Shown in pieces: positions 1 to 8,600 of a DNA stretch of 49,494 nt. Every line of letters begins with the position of its first letter. The first letter of the stretch is position 1. Source of the DNA: a virus. A model generated the notes under the pieces. That model ran no database searches. It was given only the letters and a program-made list of their open reading frames with translations, and was not told the origin of the DNA. Both the position numbers and the translations under genes were made by a program. The DNA is taken from positions 1 through 49,494 of IMG/VR virus record IMGVR_UViG_3300032285_000863, one strand, 5' to 3'.

Positions 1-135
1 AAAGCCTATTACGCTTTAGAACACGCATCACGATGTGTGCAGAACAGTTACTTCCCAGACATGGGCGGTCACGATTGGGATGACGTACTTGAAGAACTTA
101 AACAAGCCGCAAACATAGAGGAAGAAACAACATGA
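1..135 (+). CDS. 3' end of an unknown phage gene (partial)
   Basis: The window opens inside this gene. Frame 1 reads 44 residues to a TGA at 133-135, ending in an acidic tail (EELKQAANIEEETT). The visible part has an aromatic stretch (KAYYALEHASRC) and then HDWDDVLEEL, probably helical. The stop overlaps the next start by the ATGA pattern, so it shares an operon with the following gene. No function can be assigned from the fragment. Confidence 0.75.
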   Translation, partial: KAYYALEHASRCVQNSYFPDMGGHDWDDVLEELKQAANIEEETT

Positions 136-452
136 CTACTATCACTTGGACAGTTACCGCAATGGATTGCTACCCACAAGAAGCGGGTAATACAGATGTG
201 GTGTTTACCGTACATTGGACTTGTGCGGGTACAGATGGCACTTACAACGCCTCTATTTACTCTACTTGCTCTGTACCTACACCATCAGGCACATTTACCC
301 CATACAGCCAATTAACGCAAGAACAGGTGCTTGGATGGATATGGGCTAACGGAGTCAATAAAGACTCTACAGAAGCCGCTGTCAATCAGCAACTTGCAAA
401 CCAAATTAATCCTCCCGTAGTGACTCCCCCACTACCTTGGGTAACGGCATAA
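132..452 (+). CDS. DUF7936-like small phage protein
   Basis: A 106-residue protein starting TITWTVTAMDCYPQEAG, followed by an alternating beta pattern (DVVFTVHWTC, YNASIYSTCSVP). Its C-terminus has helical LTQEQVLGWIWANGV and a proline-rich tail. The opening TWTVTAMD and the VHW motif match what I remember of the DUF7936 family in cyanophages and pelagiphages, usually found near tail or fibre genes. The family function is unknown. The start overlaps the upstream stop by 4 nt. Family assignment is from memory. Confidence 0.7.
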   Translation: MTTITWTVTAMDCYPQEAGNTDVVFTVHWTCAGTDGTYNASIYSTCSVPTPSGTFTPYSQLTQEQVLGWIWANGVNKDSTEAAVNQQLANQINPPVVTPPLPWVTA

Positions 453-458
453 AGGGAA

Positions 459-480
459 GCCACCACTCGTTCTTGGTGGC
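459..480 (+). promoter_or_regulatory. Intergenic hairpin
   Basis: GCCACCA (459-465) and TGGTGGC (474-480) form a 7-bp hairpin with an 8-nt loop just after the stop at 452. No U-tract follows (the next bases are ACATTG), so it is not a typical intrinsic terminator. It may be an RNA processing or 3'-end protecting hairpin ahead of the next ribosome binding site. Confidence 0.4.
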
Positions 481-500
481 ACATTGAAAGGAAAAACGAT

Positions 501-737
501 ATGGCAAACCAACAATCCCAAATCGTAACTATAGACGGCGTTGAGTTCAAAGTTGAAGACATGACGGAGCAACAGACCATGTTGTTAAATCACGTTGCAG
601 ACCTTGAGCGCAAGATTGGTTCAACTAAATTTCAGTTAGATCAGTTATCCGTGGGCAGAGATGCCTTCTTCACAATGTTAAAGACAGCGTTAGAAGCCAA
701 GCCTGAAGAGGCCGTGACTGACGTAACCGTTAACTGA
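501..737 (+). CDS. Small coiled-coil phage protein
   Basis: A 78-residue protein with an N-terminal beta hairpin (QIVTIDGVEFKVEDM), then a long amphipathic helix from about residue 20 to 65 containing LLNHVADLERKIGSTKF and an acidic tail. The arrangement (TIDG-EY/F-K then TEQQ--LLN-V--L) recurs in small proteins of marine phages, some catalogued as DUF6447 (from memory). AAAGGAAA precedes the ATG. Function unknown. Confidence 0.7.
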   Translation: MANQQSQIVTIDGVEFKVEDMTEQQTMLLNHVADLERKIGSTKFQLDQLSVGRDAFFTMLKTALEAKPEEAVTDVTVN

Positions 738-739
738 TT

Positions 740-832
740 ATGTGGGACTGGGCGGAAGCAATCATTGCGGCCGCCTGTATATGCGCCTTCATAATCGCTG
801 GAACCTACTTTATTGTATGGGCAGGGACATGA
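740..832 (+). CDS. 30-residue single-TM peptide (holin/lysis-accessory candidate)
   Basis: The ATG at 740 follows the upstream stop by 2 nt. It reads MWDWAEAIIAAACICAFIIA then GTYFIVWAGT and a TGA at 830-832. Almost the whole peptide is one hydrophobic helix with a short acidic N-terminus. Its place directly before another membrane-anchored protein and about 1.3 kb before the holin suggests a lysis or membrane role (inference). It is too short for homology, but exact packing between its neighbours supports it. Confidence 0.55.
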   Translation: MWDWAEAIIAAACICAFIIAGTYFIVWAGT

Positions 833-835
833 TGA

Positions 836-1123
836 ATGCGCTGGATCGTATTGTTACTGTTGTTAGGGCTGGTTGGAGCCGTAGCCAAGAGCGGATGCCA
901 TGTGCGCGAGTTCTATGGGATAGGCTACACCATCCACAACCCGTCCGAGCGCCATCAGCAAATGATTCAGTGGCTCAAAAACAATGCGCAATACTGCAAG
1001 TCCAGCGACTATGTAGTCATCTGGAACAATTTGGCAGAGTGGGCGGGTACAGCCGACTCAGCAGAAACCAGAGGACTAATTATTCATGGATACAAAGATG
1101 CACTTGAGCGTGAAAAGAAATGA
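836..1123 (+). CDS. Membrane-anchored hypothetical protein
   Basis: A 95-residue protein with an N-terminal hydrophobic segment (RWIVLLLLLGLVGAVAKSGC), which is a signal anchor or signal peptide. A soluble part carries three cysteines in all, including QYCKSSDYVVIWNNLAEW. The cysteine after SG is not preceded by a normal lipobox, because lysine sits at -3, so a lipoprotein spanin is not supported. It starts 3 nt after the upstream stop and overlaps the downstream ATG. A role in lysis is plausible by position only. Confidence 0.65.
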   Translation: MRWIVLLLLLGLVGAVAKSGCHVREFYGIGYTIHNPSERHQQMIQWLKNNAQYCKSSDYVVIWNNLAEWAGTADSAETRGLIIHGYKDALEREKK

Positions 1124-1359
1124 TTCCGCCCCTGTACAAATGGTATCCAATGGTTCAACCCGGAGGAGAACCCAACAGAACGGACGCGCTTGAGCGCAGG
1201 GCTGAACGCCTGACGGAAGACTACAAGCAGGCGCTGAAGATGAAGAAGGTAGACGATAAAATTGATGCTCTTGAGTTTGAGTTGTATGTGAAGAAGGCAG
1301 AACGCAACCAACTTAGCCTTGAGATTTTTACCAACCGTAAAGTGGACATACTGGCATAA
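1120..1359 (+). CDS. Coiled-coil hypothetical protein
   Basis: A 79-residue protein. A short N-terminal stretch (IPPLYKWYPMVQPGGEPNRT) is followed by a charged helix over residues 22-75 rich in E, K and R (ERRAERLTEDYKQALKMKK), which probably forms a coiled coil. There are no membrane segments. The start overlaps the upstream stop by ATGA. Function unknown. Confidence 0.65.
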   Translation: MIPPLYKWYPMVQPGGEPNRTDALERRAERLTEDYKQALKMKKVDDKIDALEFELYVKKAERNQLSLEIFTNRKVDILA

Positions 1360-1360
1360 C

Positions 1361-2098
1361 ATGGTTACAGCAAAGAAAGCTCCGGCCAAAACTCCAGCCA
1401 AAGTAGCGCCCGTCAAACGGCGTACACCCAAGCCAAAGGCCGAGCAGACAATCAATGTGTCTGTTGCCGCGCCAGCACCTGTTAAAGCTGAAGCCAAGAA
1501 AGACGACAGCACCGTTGGTAAAGTGATTGGTTTGATCGAGTGGGTGGACAATCCGTTTAAACTTTTCACGGTCATCTTGCTGTCGTTCCTGTTTTTTGCT
1601 GGGTACTTTGCTTGGGATTCCCGTACAGTCATTTTGAATGCCATCACAAGCTCAAGCCACCAGCCCCAGCTTAAAGAGATCAAAGTGCTGGAGCACGTTG
1701 CTGAGAGGCTAAAAAAAGATTTAGAAGCCGAGACTGTGTTGGTTCACAAGGTGGCTTTGGTAGTTAACAGCCGAATTACGCTACTTGCGTATGGCCCAAA
1801 GGGACGGGATACCATATTGGATGGCTATAACTCCACTCTGTTTGGCAAAGATTCCACCCGTAATACCGCAGTCATTGCCATGATGAACGGAGAAGTCTAT
1901 TGCGATAAGCTGGCAGCTTCTGGTAAAACATCTGAGTGGGAAGAAAAGCAAGGCGTAGGTTACATCTGCCGTGGCAGTATTCCACCTGAGATGGGCGCTT
2001 TTGAGGGCTATATTTCCGTTGGCTTTACCAAAGAACCGCAAGACCTTGGCGCTGTCAAAACACGTATTAACCTAGCCGCCACAGAGATGGCTAAATAA
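1361..2098 (+). CDS. One-TM protein with basic N-terminal tail and extracytoplasmic domain
   Basis: The ATG at 1361 lies 1 nt after the upstream stop and is preferred over an in-frame ATG at 1319 that overlaps the upstream gene. The product has 245 residues. A Lys/Ala/Pro-rich tail (AKKAPAKTPAKVAPVKRR) is followed by a TM helix near residues 65-85 (LFTVILLSFLFFAGYFAW) and a folded domain of about 155 residues with two cysteines (VYCDKLAAS, GYICRGS). The gene precedes the holin, so it may be an inner-membrane lysis or spanin-like component (inference). I do not recognise the C-terminal domain. Confidence 0.7.
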   Translation: MVTAKKAPAKTPAKVAPVKRRTPKPKAEQTINVSVAAPAPVKAEAKKDDSTVGKVIGLIEWVDNPFKLFTVILLSFLFFAGYFAWDSRTVILNAITSSSHQPQLKEIKVLEHVAERLKKDLEAETVLVHKVALVVNSRITLLAYGPKGRDTILDGYNSTLFGKDSTRNTAVIAMMNGEVYCDKLAASGKTSEWEEKQGVGYICRGSIPPEMGAFEGYISVGFTKEPQDLGAVKTRINLAATEMAK

Positions 2099-2107
2099 GG
2101 AGTAACT

Positions 2108-2602
2108 ATGCTTGATATTTTATCTGGGGGCTTACTAGGCTCCATCTTTGGCGGCTTGTTCCGTATGGCTCCCGAAGTCCTAAAGTTCTTTGACAAGAAG
2201 AACGAACGCGCTCATGAACTATTGATGTTCTCCCGTCAGTGCGAACTAGAACAACTGCGCGGTCAACAAAAGCTAGCTGAGATTGGTGCTCAACGGGAAG
2301 CCGCTATGGACGTAGGTGTCATGGATGCCTTTAACAACGCCATCACCCAGCAAGCAGAGATGGTCAAAGCTGCGGGCGGTTGGGTTGCTAGTTTGTCAGC
2401 TTCTGTGCGTCCCGTGGTTACATACTGGGTGCTGTTTGTCTGGTCATTTATCCACGTATGGTTTGCATGGAACGCATGGCTTGCCGGTGCGCCAGCCGTA
2501 GAAGTGTTCAAGACCATGATGACACCTGACTTCTCAGCCCTGCTGTCTGGAACAATAAATTATTGGTTTTTGGATCGTACTTTAAAGCAAAGGGGTATTT
2601 AA
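2108..2602 (+). CDS. Holin of the 3-TM (GTA_holin_3TM-like) family
   Basis: A 164-residue protein. Residues 1-20 form a glycine-rich hydrophobic segment (GGLLGSIFGGLF). A charged helix over residues 30-75 (NERAHELLMFSRQCELEQL) is followed by two TM helices (VRPVVTYWVLFVWSFIHVWF and the segment around LAGAPAVEVF). The C-terminus NYWFLDRTLKQRG is the most diagnostic part: RP-VTY in TM2 and a terminal WF-x-x-RTL recur in the GTA_holin_3TM family. Holins make the membrane lesion that releases the endolysin. AAGGAG precedes the ATG, and the lysozyme gene follows after one small gene. Confidence 0.85.
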   Translation: MLDILSGGLLGSIFGGLFRMAPEVLKFFDKKNERAHELLMFSRQCELEQLRGQQKLAEIGAQREAAMDVGVMDAFNNAITQQAEMVKAAGGWVASLSASVRPVVTYWVLFVWSFIHVWFAWNAWLAGAPAVEVFKTMMTPDFSALLSGTINYWFLDRTLKQRGI

Positions 2603-2719
2603 ATGGCACACGCAAACAATTGTTTAGTTCACGAAGACGGCCCATGCACCTGTGGGTTTGAAGAGATTCTTGAAGACGAGGCAAGAGAAGCCGAACAAGA
2701 GCATCTTGAACAAGAATGA
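2603..2719 (+). CDS. 38-residue Cys/His, acidic peptide
   Basis: The ATG at 2603 touches the holin stop, and the TGA at 2717-2719 overlaps the lysozyme ATG. The peptide has C7, H10, C15 and C17 (NNCLVHEDGPCTCGF), a possible metal-binding knuckle, followed by a highly acidic helix (EEILEDEAREAEQEHLEQE). Exact packing between two recognised lysis genes supports its being translated. Function unknown. Confidence 0.6.
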   Translation: MAHANNCLVHEDGPCTCGFEEILEDEAREAEQEHLEQE

Positions 2720-3159
2720 ACCTAGACCTAGCCGCAGAACTGTGCCGCCGGTATGAGGGGTATCGGGCCAAGCCTTACCTTTGTCCGGCTGGTGTAGCCA
2801 CGATTGGCTATGGTTCTACCTACTACGCAGATAAACGCAAGGTGACTTTGGAAGACGCTCCGATGGATGAACCCACGGCACGGGCGCTTTTGATGATTGA
2901 GCTTGAGCATACGTACCTACCCGGTGTTCTGCGTAACTGCCCCGGCCTGATTACTGACGTTCGCAAGTGCAACGCCATCGTAGATTTCTGCTACAACCTA
3001 GGTACTGGGCGCTTGCAAACAAGCACGTTAAAGAGGAAAATCAACGCCAATGATTGGGAAGGCGCAAAAGAACAACTGATGCTCTGGACTAAAGGTGGCG
3101 GCAAGGTTTTGCCGGGCTTGTTAAAACGCCGCACGGCTGAGTGCGCCCTACTGGATTAA
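2716..3159 (+). CDS. Endolysin: GH24 lysozyme
   Basis: A 147-residue protein of normal T4/P22-type lysozyme length, which hydrolyses peptidoglycan glycan strands. The catalytic triad follows the lambdoid spacing Glu-8aa-Asp/Cys-5aa-Thr, here E14, C23 and T29 (YEGYRAKPYLCPAGVATIGYG), so it is the Cys variant. Further family motifs are VDFCYNLG and LLKRRTAE. No signal peptide or SAR segment is present, so the enzyme should depend on the holin encoded just upstream. The start overlaps the preceding stop by ATGA. Confidence 0.93.
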   Translation: MNLDLAAELCRRYEGYRAKPYLCPAGVATIGYGSTYYADKRKVTLEDAPMDEPTARALLMIELEHTYLPGVLRNCPGLITDVRKCNAIVDFCYNLGTGRLQTSTLKRKINANDWEGAKEQLMLWTKGGGKVLPGLLKRRTAECALLD

Positions 3160-3161
3160 AG

Positions 3162-5297
3162 ATGCCGCTTAAAAAACTAACCCTGAAAGCCGGTGTTAAC
3201 CAAGAAAACACTCGCTATGCCAACGAGAACGGTTGGTGGTCAACCGACAAGATGCGCTTTCGTCAGGGTACGCCAGAGAAAATAGGCGGTTGGCAGCGCA
3301 TTTCAACCAATACGTTCTTAGGTGTATGCCGTTCTTTGTGGAACTGGGTGACTCTGGCATCCCTAAACCTAATTGGTATTGGCACTAACTTAAAGTTCTA
3401 CATTGAAAATGGCGGTGCGTATTACGACATTACGCCTATTCGTGCGTCTTCAATTATCAATAACAACCCATTTGCTCTGACGGCCTCTACCACTGTTACT
3501 GTTACTGATACGGCTCACGGGTGCTATACAAACGACTATGTAACCTTTAGCGGTGCAGCAGCTATCGGTGGAGGCGGCACTAATGTCACCGCAGCGGTCT
3601 TAAACCAAGAGTTTAAAGTCACAGTTATTGACTCCAATACGTATACCATTGTTATATCGGTTACTCCAAATGCCACGGCTATTGCGGCTTCTCCCGGCGG
3701 CGGTGCAACTGTAACGGCAACATATCAAATACACACTGGCCCTGCTTATGCTGTGGCTGTAACTGGCTGGGGCGGTGGCTCTTGGGGTTCTGGAACATGG
3801 GGCTTTGGTACTGCATCGGTAAACCCCATTCAAATCTGGAGCCAAGCTAACTTTGGTGAAGACCTTGTATATGCTCCAAAAGGCGCAGGCATTTATTACT
3901 GGTCAGCCCAGATTGGCGTATCTTCACTGGCCACAACAATCACGATTGCCTCGCCTGCGGTCTTTACGACTCCAACGGCCTTAAGGAATGGTACGGCTGT
4001 AACACTAATAACAACAGGTGCTTTGCCGACTGGCTTGTCTGTTGGCACGGTCTATTACGTAGTGGGAACCAGCGGCCTAACGTGTAATCTGTCTCTGACG
4101 TATGGCGGTGCGGCTATTAACACAAGCGGAACTCAATCCGGCTCTCAAGCATTTTCACCACGGGGTATTAACATTACCCAGTTGGGCGGCTCATCTGATG
4201 CGCCAATTATTCAGAATTTCATTTATGTTTCTGACACCAGCCGGTTTGTGTTTGCGTTTGGCTGTAATGATTACGGCTCAACCGTTCAAGACCCAATGCT
4301 TATCCGCTGGTCGGATCAGGAATCTGTAACTCAATGGACACCTGCAGCGACCAATCAGGCCGGTAGTATTCGCCTGTCTCATGGCTCAAAGATTGTGACT
4401 GCCGTCCAGACCCGTCAAGAGATTGTGGTTTTTACTGATGCCTCTTTGTATTCACTCCAGTACCAAGGCCCACCAGCCGTTTGGTCAAGCCAATTACTTG
4501 GCGATAACATATCTATTGCCAGTCAGAATGCCGCCACTGTTGCATCTGGTGTAATTTTTTGGATGGGCGTAGATAAGTTCTATAAATACGATGGTCGTGT
4601 ACAAACATTACGCTGTGATCTGCGTCAGTACATCTACCAAGACATTAACTTGTCCCAGTGGGCACAGGTTTTCTCAGGGACTAACGAAGGCTTCAATGAA
4701 GTCTGGTGGTTCTACTGCTCTGATGGAAGCACCACAATTGATCGTTACGTTACCTTTAACTACGTAGAGAATGGCGGTGAAGGTGTTTGGTCTTATGGTC
4801 AATTAGGCCGTACAGCTTGGTTAGACTCTGGTTTGCGGGATTACCCAATTGCAGCCACGTACACGTATAACTTGGTTAACCATGAGTTTGGTACTGATGA
4901 CAATGAGACTGGCACAACACTGCCAATTAACGCCATCATTAGCTCATCTGAATTTGACATTGACGATGGCGATCACTTTGGTTTTGTTTGGAGAATGCTC
5001 CCAGACATTACATTCCGTGGGTCAACGACCGCATCTCCGTCCGTCACAATGACGCTGATCCCCATGCAGAACTCAGGATCTGGATATAACAATCCAATCT
5101 CTTTGGGTGGTAACTCATCTGCAAGTGTGACTCGCACATCCACAACAGTGATTGAGCAGTTTACTGGGCAGGTATATGTCAGGGTGCGTGGCCGTCAAAT
5201 GATTCTTCAGCTTGAATCAAATCAGATTGGTTGCACATGGCAGTTGGGTTATCCCCGTATCGACATCAAGCAAGATGGCCGCAGAGGTAACTCATGA
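3162..5297 (+). CDS. Tail nozzle/hub-like virion protein
   Basis: A 711-residue protein. The ATG at 3162, 2 nt after the lysozyme stop, is preferred because the family begins MPLKKLTLKAGVNQENTRYA; an in-frame ATG at 3141 would overlap the lysozyme. The N-terminal signature is AGVN-ENTRY-NENGWW-DKMRFRQGTPEKIGGWQR. Beta-rich segments and a Gly/Trp repeat (GWGGGSWGSGTWGFG) near residues 205-222 follow. Residues 430-560 look like propeller blades (EIVVFTDASLYSLQY, GVIFWMGVDKFYKYDG). In podoviruses, proteins of this signature are virion structural components, probably the tubular nozzle at the tail tip. The nozzle assignment is from memory of the family. Confidence 0.7.
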   Translation: MPLKKLTLKAGVNQENTRYANENGWWSTDKMRFRQGTPEKIGGWQRISTNTFLGVCRSLWNWVTLASLNLIGIGTNLKFYIENGGAYYDITPIRASSIINNNPFALTASTTVTVTDTAHGCYTNDYVTFSGAAAIGGGGTNVTAAVLNQEFKVTVIDSNTYTIVISVTPNATAIAASPGGGATVTATYQIHTGPAYAVAVTGWGGGSWGSGTWGFGTASVNPIQIWSQANFGEDLVYAPKGAGIYYWSAQIGVSSLATTITIASPAVFTTPTALRNGTAVTLITTGALPTGLSVGTVYYVVGTSGLTCNLSLTYGGAAINTSGTQSGSQAFSPRGINITQLGGSSDAPIIQNFIYVSDTSRFVFAFGCNDYGSTVQDPMLIRWSDQESVTQWTPAATNQAGSIRLSHGSKIVTAVQTRQEIVVFTDASLYSLQYQGPPAVWSSQLLGDNISIASQNAATVASGVIFWMGVDKFYKYDGRVQTLRCDLRQYIYQDINLSQWAQVFSGTNEGFNEVWWFYCSDGSTTIDRYVTFNYVENGGEGVWSYGQLGRTAWLDSGLRDYPIAATYTYNLVNHEFGTDDNETGTTLPINAIISSSEFDIDDGDHFGFVWRMLPDITFRGSTTASPSVTMTLIPMQNSGSGYNNPISLGGNSSASVTRTSTTVIEQFTGQVYVRVRGRQMILQLESNQIGCTWQLGYPRIDIKQDGRRGNS

Positions 5298-5635
5298 TTG
5301 TCATCTCTGAGTTTGAACTTAATCAGGTTGCCGCGCCTAACTTGCCGTTGGCTCCGCAAGAATACAACCGTCAATATGGTGACCAGCTAACCAACGTGCT
5401 CCGCCTGTACTTCAACAGGCTTGATGCCATTTTGAACCAGCTAAAGACAGACGATGTCATTCCTGCGCTGACTAATTACACAGTGGCAACGTTGCCAAGT
5501 GCGGTGACATCCGGTAAGGGTTCAAGGTCTTTTGTAACGGATGCTTTGGCTCCTGTATTTGGATCGACTGTTGCGGCTGGCGGGGCTATAGCTACGCCCG
5601 TATACTCTGACGGAACGAATTGGAAGGTCGGATAA
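5294..5635 (+). CDS. Tail-associated structural protein
   Basis: A 113-residue protein. The N-terminal half is helical (QYGDQLTNVLRLYFNRLDAI). The C-terminal half has YTVATLPSAVTSGKGSRSFVTDAL-APVFG then AIATPVYSDGTNWKVG. This last module is a recurrent terminal motif of phage fibre and baseplate-like proteins, and a beta sandwich with an exposed GTNWKVG end is likely. The gene overlaps the nozzle-like gene by 4 nt and the next by 1 nt, so it probably belongs to the tail assembly. Confidence 0.65.
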   Translation: MIVISEFELNQVAAPNLPLAPQEYNRQYGDQLTNVLRLYFNRLDAILNQLKTDDVIPALTNYTVATLPSAVTSGKGSRSFVTDALAPVFGSTVAAGGAIATPVYSDGTNWKVG

Positions 5636-8600
5636 TGCCATCAGCAGCAGAAATACAAGCGTATCTATCAGCTAATCCGGGCATGAGTGATGCCGACATT
5701 GCGGCGGCCATGAACCAGTATGGCGTTAGTACGGCTGATATGGCTGCGGCCACTGGATCTAACCTTGAAGATATTCAGTCTCGGTATGACGCTGTTCAGC
5801 CTGCCGCCGCCGCAGAACCAGTCGCTGATCCATACCAGCAATCTTATGAAGCACCGGCCCCCGTGGCCACTAGTCCATTTGTGAGCGCATTTACACCTAG
5901 TAACTTTGTTGAGCCTCCAGATGAGCCAGTGTCAGGTGGTATTGCGGCTTTACCGCCACAAGCACCTATTGCTCCTGTTGCAGAACCACAAGGCATTATG
6001 TCCGGCATATCTGGTGCGGTTGCTCCAGCTGTACAACCGGAAGGCATTTTGTCAGGAATTGGTCAGCCTGATATTAACACTGTTAATATGCCCGCTGTTC
6101 CGGCCAAACCGACAGACCAAGAGATCTTCAAGTTCTTTACTGACAATCCTAACGCCACTGACGTTCAAATTGCCAAGATCATGCAGGACACGGGTTTAAA
6201 GCCCGAAGACATTGCCCGCGCAACAGGCTCTAAAGTAGAAGACGTCACAAACCGATATGAGGCTGCAACTGCACCGACTGGAATAGCGGCACTTGCACCA
6301 CCAGCGCCTGTTAAGAAAGAAGAGCCCGTTACAAAGACAGAACAAGCACCTGTTAAGGACTTACCGCCTGTTCAGCCAGTTGTCCCCGTGGCTCCTGAGA
6401 TTACATACGGAACTGATAAGTACACCAAAGCTCAAGTTACAGACTATATTGGTAACGTAATGAACGATACCAAGCTGGCACCTTGGGAAAAGACCAACAA
6501 GATCATGGAGAGTGCCCAGAAAGCGGGCATGACTACGGATGATTTAAAGTCTATCTATGGTAAAGATGTTGTAGACCCCTACCTTAAAGACTATGGCGCT
6601 GGGATTAAGAGTTACATCACCGACACACTGGCTGATCCTAATAAGTCAGACTTTGACAAGCTGGCCTCTATCAATCAGGCGGCTACTAAGTACGGCCTTG
6701 ATACCAAAGAGATTGCCAGCTTCTCAGGGATGAACGAAAAGGGTGTTCAGAAGGTCTTTGACACCTTTGACTCTGGGCTTAAGAGTATCGTTACAAACCT
6801 GTCTGCTCCTACTGTCAGTGATATAGACAAGACCAAGGGCGCTCTTCAGCTGCAGAGCAAGTACGGGATTACTGATGATCAGATAGCCAAGGCTTTGGGC
6901 GGTAATATCACTGGTAAGGATGTATCTGCATACCTTGCACCCGTAAAAGACTTTGCTCCCAAGTTCCAGGAGATAACGTCTGACAACACCAAGACCGCCT
7001 CTGACATTAAGTCTTTCATTGATGAGGCCAAGAAGGATCCCCGTATTGAAGGGCTGTATGGTTTGGCCATCCAGAATGCGGAGAAGATGCTTCCTGTTTT
7101 GGGATTGCGTGATTCTATATCTGGTAATGGTACGCCAGAGCAGTTATCCAAGGGTTATACGGACTTTGTAGCGGCAGTTAATGCTGACCCAGCTCTGAAA
7201 GAAAAGTACGGCGCGCAGGCTGATGCTATTCAAAAGGTTGTTGGCTTGTCCCAGAGGATTGCAGACGAGCAGTTTGGCGGCAAGATCCAGCCCCATATGT
7301 TTGAGACATTCCTTGGCCTTGATCAAAAAAGCATGGCTGACGTTCCAAAACAGTTGGAAATGTCCAAGCCAGTTACTCAAACAGCCACTGGTGAAGATGG
7401 CCAGCCTTACACATATACATCTGCTCCTAAACTTAAAGATGACAAAGGGTTTACGCCCGTTTACTCTTTTGAAGGTAGTGGAGAAACCCAAACACAACAA
7501 CTGACCGGATACACAAAACCAGTTAAGACTGCGGCTGGGGTGACTGTTGATGCTCAATACGATGCAAATGGCGTTCTAACTGGCTACCGTGGTAGGCCAG
7601 AGGATAAAGTCTGGCCACAGCACAGGGTTGGTATTACGGGTGTTTGGGATGCTAATGGCAAGGCCATGCCTGAACAGCACGTAGAAACGCCCGGTGTTGC
7701 CAAGGGAATCATGCAGGACTTATCTGCCATGGGCCCTGTTGGTCAGATGATATTAGCCGCCGCTACAGGTGGTTTAGGATCGCTTGCGGCTGGCGCGCTT
7801 GAAAGCACACTGGGAAGCACATTGGCCAAAGCGGCTGGTGCTGGCCTTGTTGGTGGTACTGTGTCTCAAATTGGTGGTGGTAGTTTTGGCAAAGGCCTTT
7901 TAGGCGGGGCTTTGGGTAGTCTTGGGTCAAACCTAATCTCATCCAATGTGCCGCAAATTGATACTGGTAATGCGCTTGCAGACCAGTACATCAACAAAGC
8001 AATGCCAAGCTTGGCGTCTTCTTCTCTAAATGCGTTAATTAACAAGCAAGATGTTGGTGGTGCAGCGTTAAATTCGTTGCTTAACACGGGCACCAGCATG
8101 GCGTCAAATAGCTTGATTAACAGTGTTATGCCCGATACACTGACGCCTGATCAGCAAAAAATGTTCTCAGGTGTAACTGGGCAATTATTATCTAATCTTT
8201 TGCAAGGTCAAACGCCTGATGTTCAAAAGGCGGTGATGAGCACAATGATGAAAAACGCGATGTCTTCAGGAAAAGACACCGCTACTGGAAAAGCTACTGT
8301 AAAGGGGAAAACCATGGGTGATGATGATATTGATTTTAGCGGCTTTGATAATACAGACATTACCAGCTTGCTTGGCGGGAACTCATCTGGCGTTGACCTT
8401 TCAGGTATTGACATGGGCCCAGAGGCTTTTGACATTAACAGCTTGGTTGATAATTTTGACAACTTTAGTCTAGATGAAGGTCAGGGAACTCAAGATATGT
8501 CCGATCTTTTTGACAGCTTTAGCTTAGAAGGAGATCAGGGAACTCAAAATGCTTCTGATCTCTTTGATAGTTTTAGCTTAGAAGGCGATCAAGGATTCAA

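Noticed and set aside
742-1107. GTG-started frame over two small genes
   Set aside because: Basic, low-quality composition with many Arg/Cys; the ATG genes at 740 and 836 fit the operon spacing and have membrane segments.
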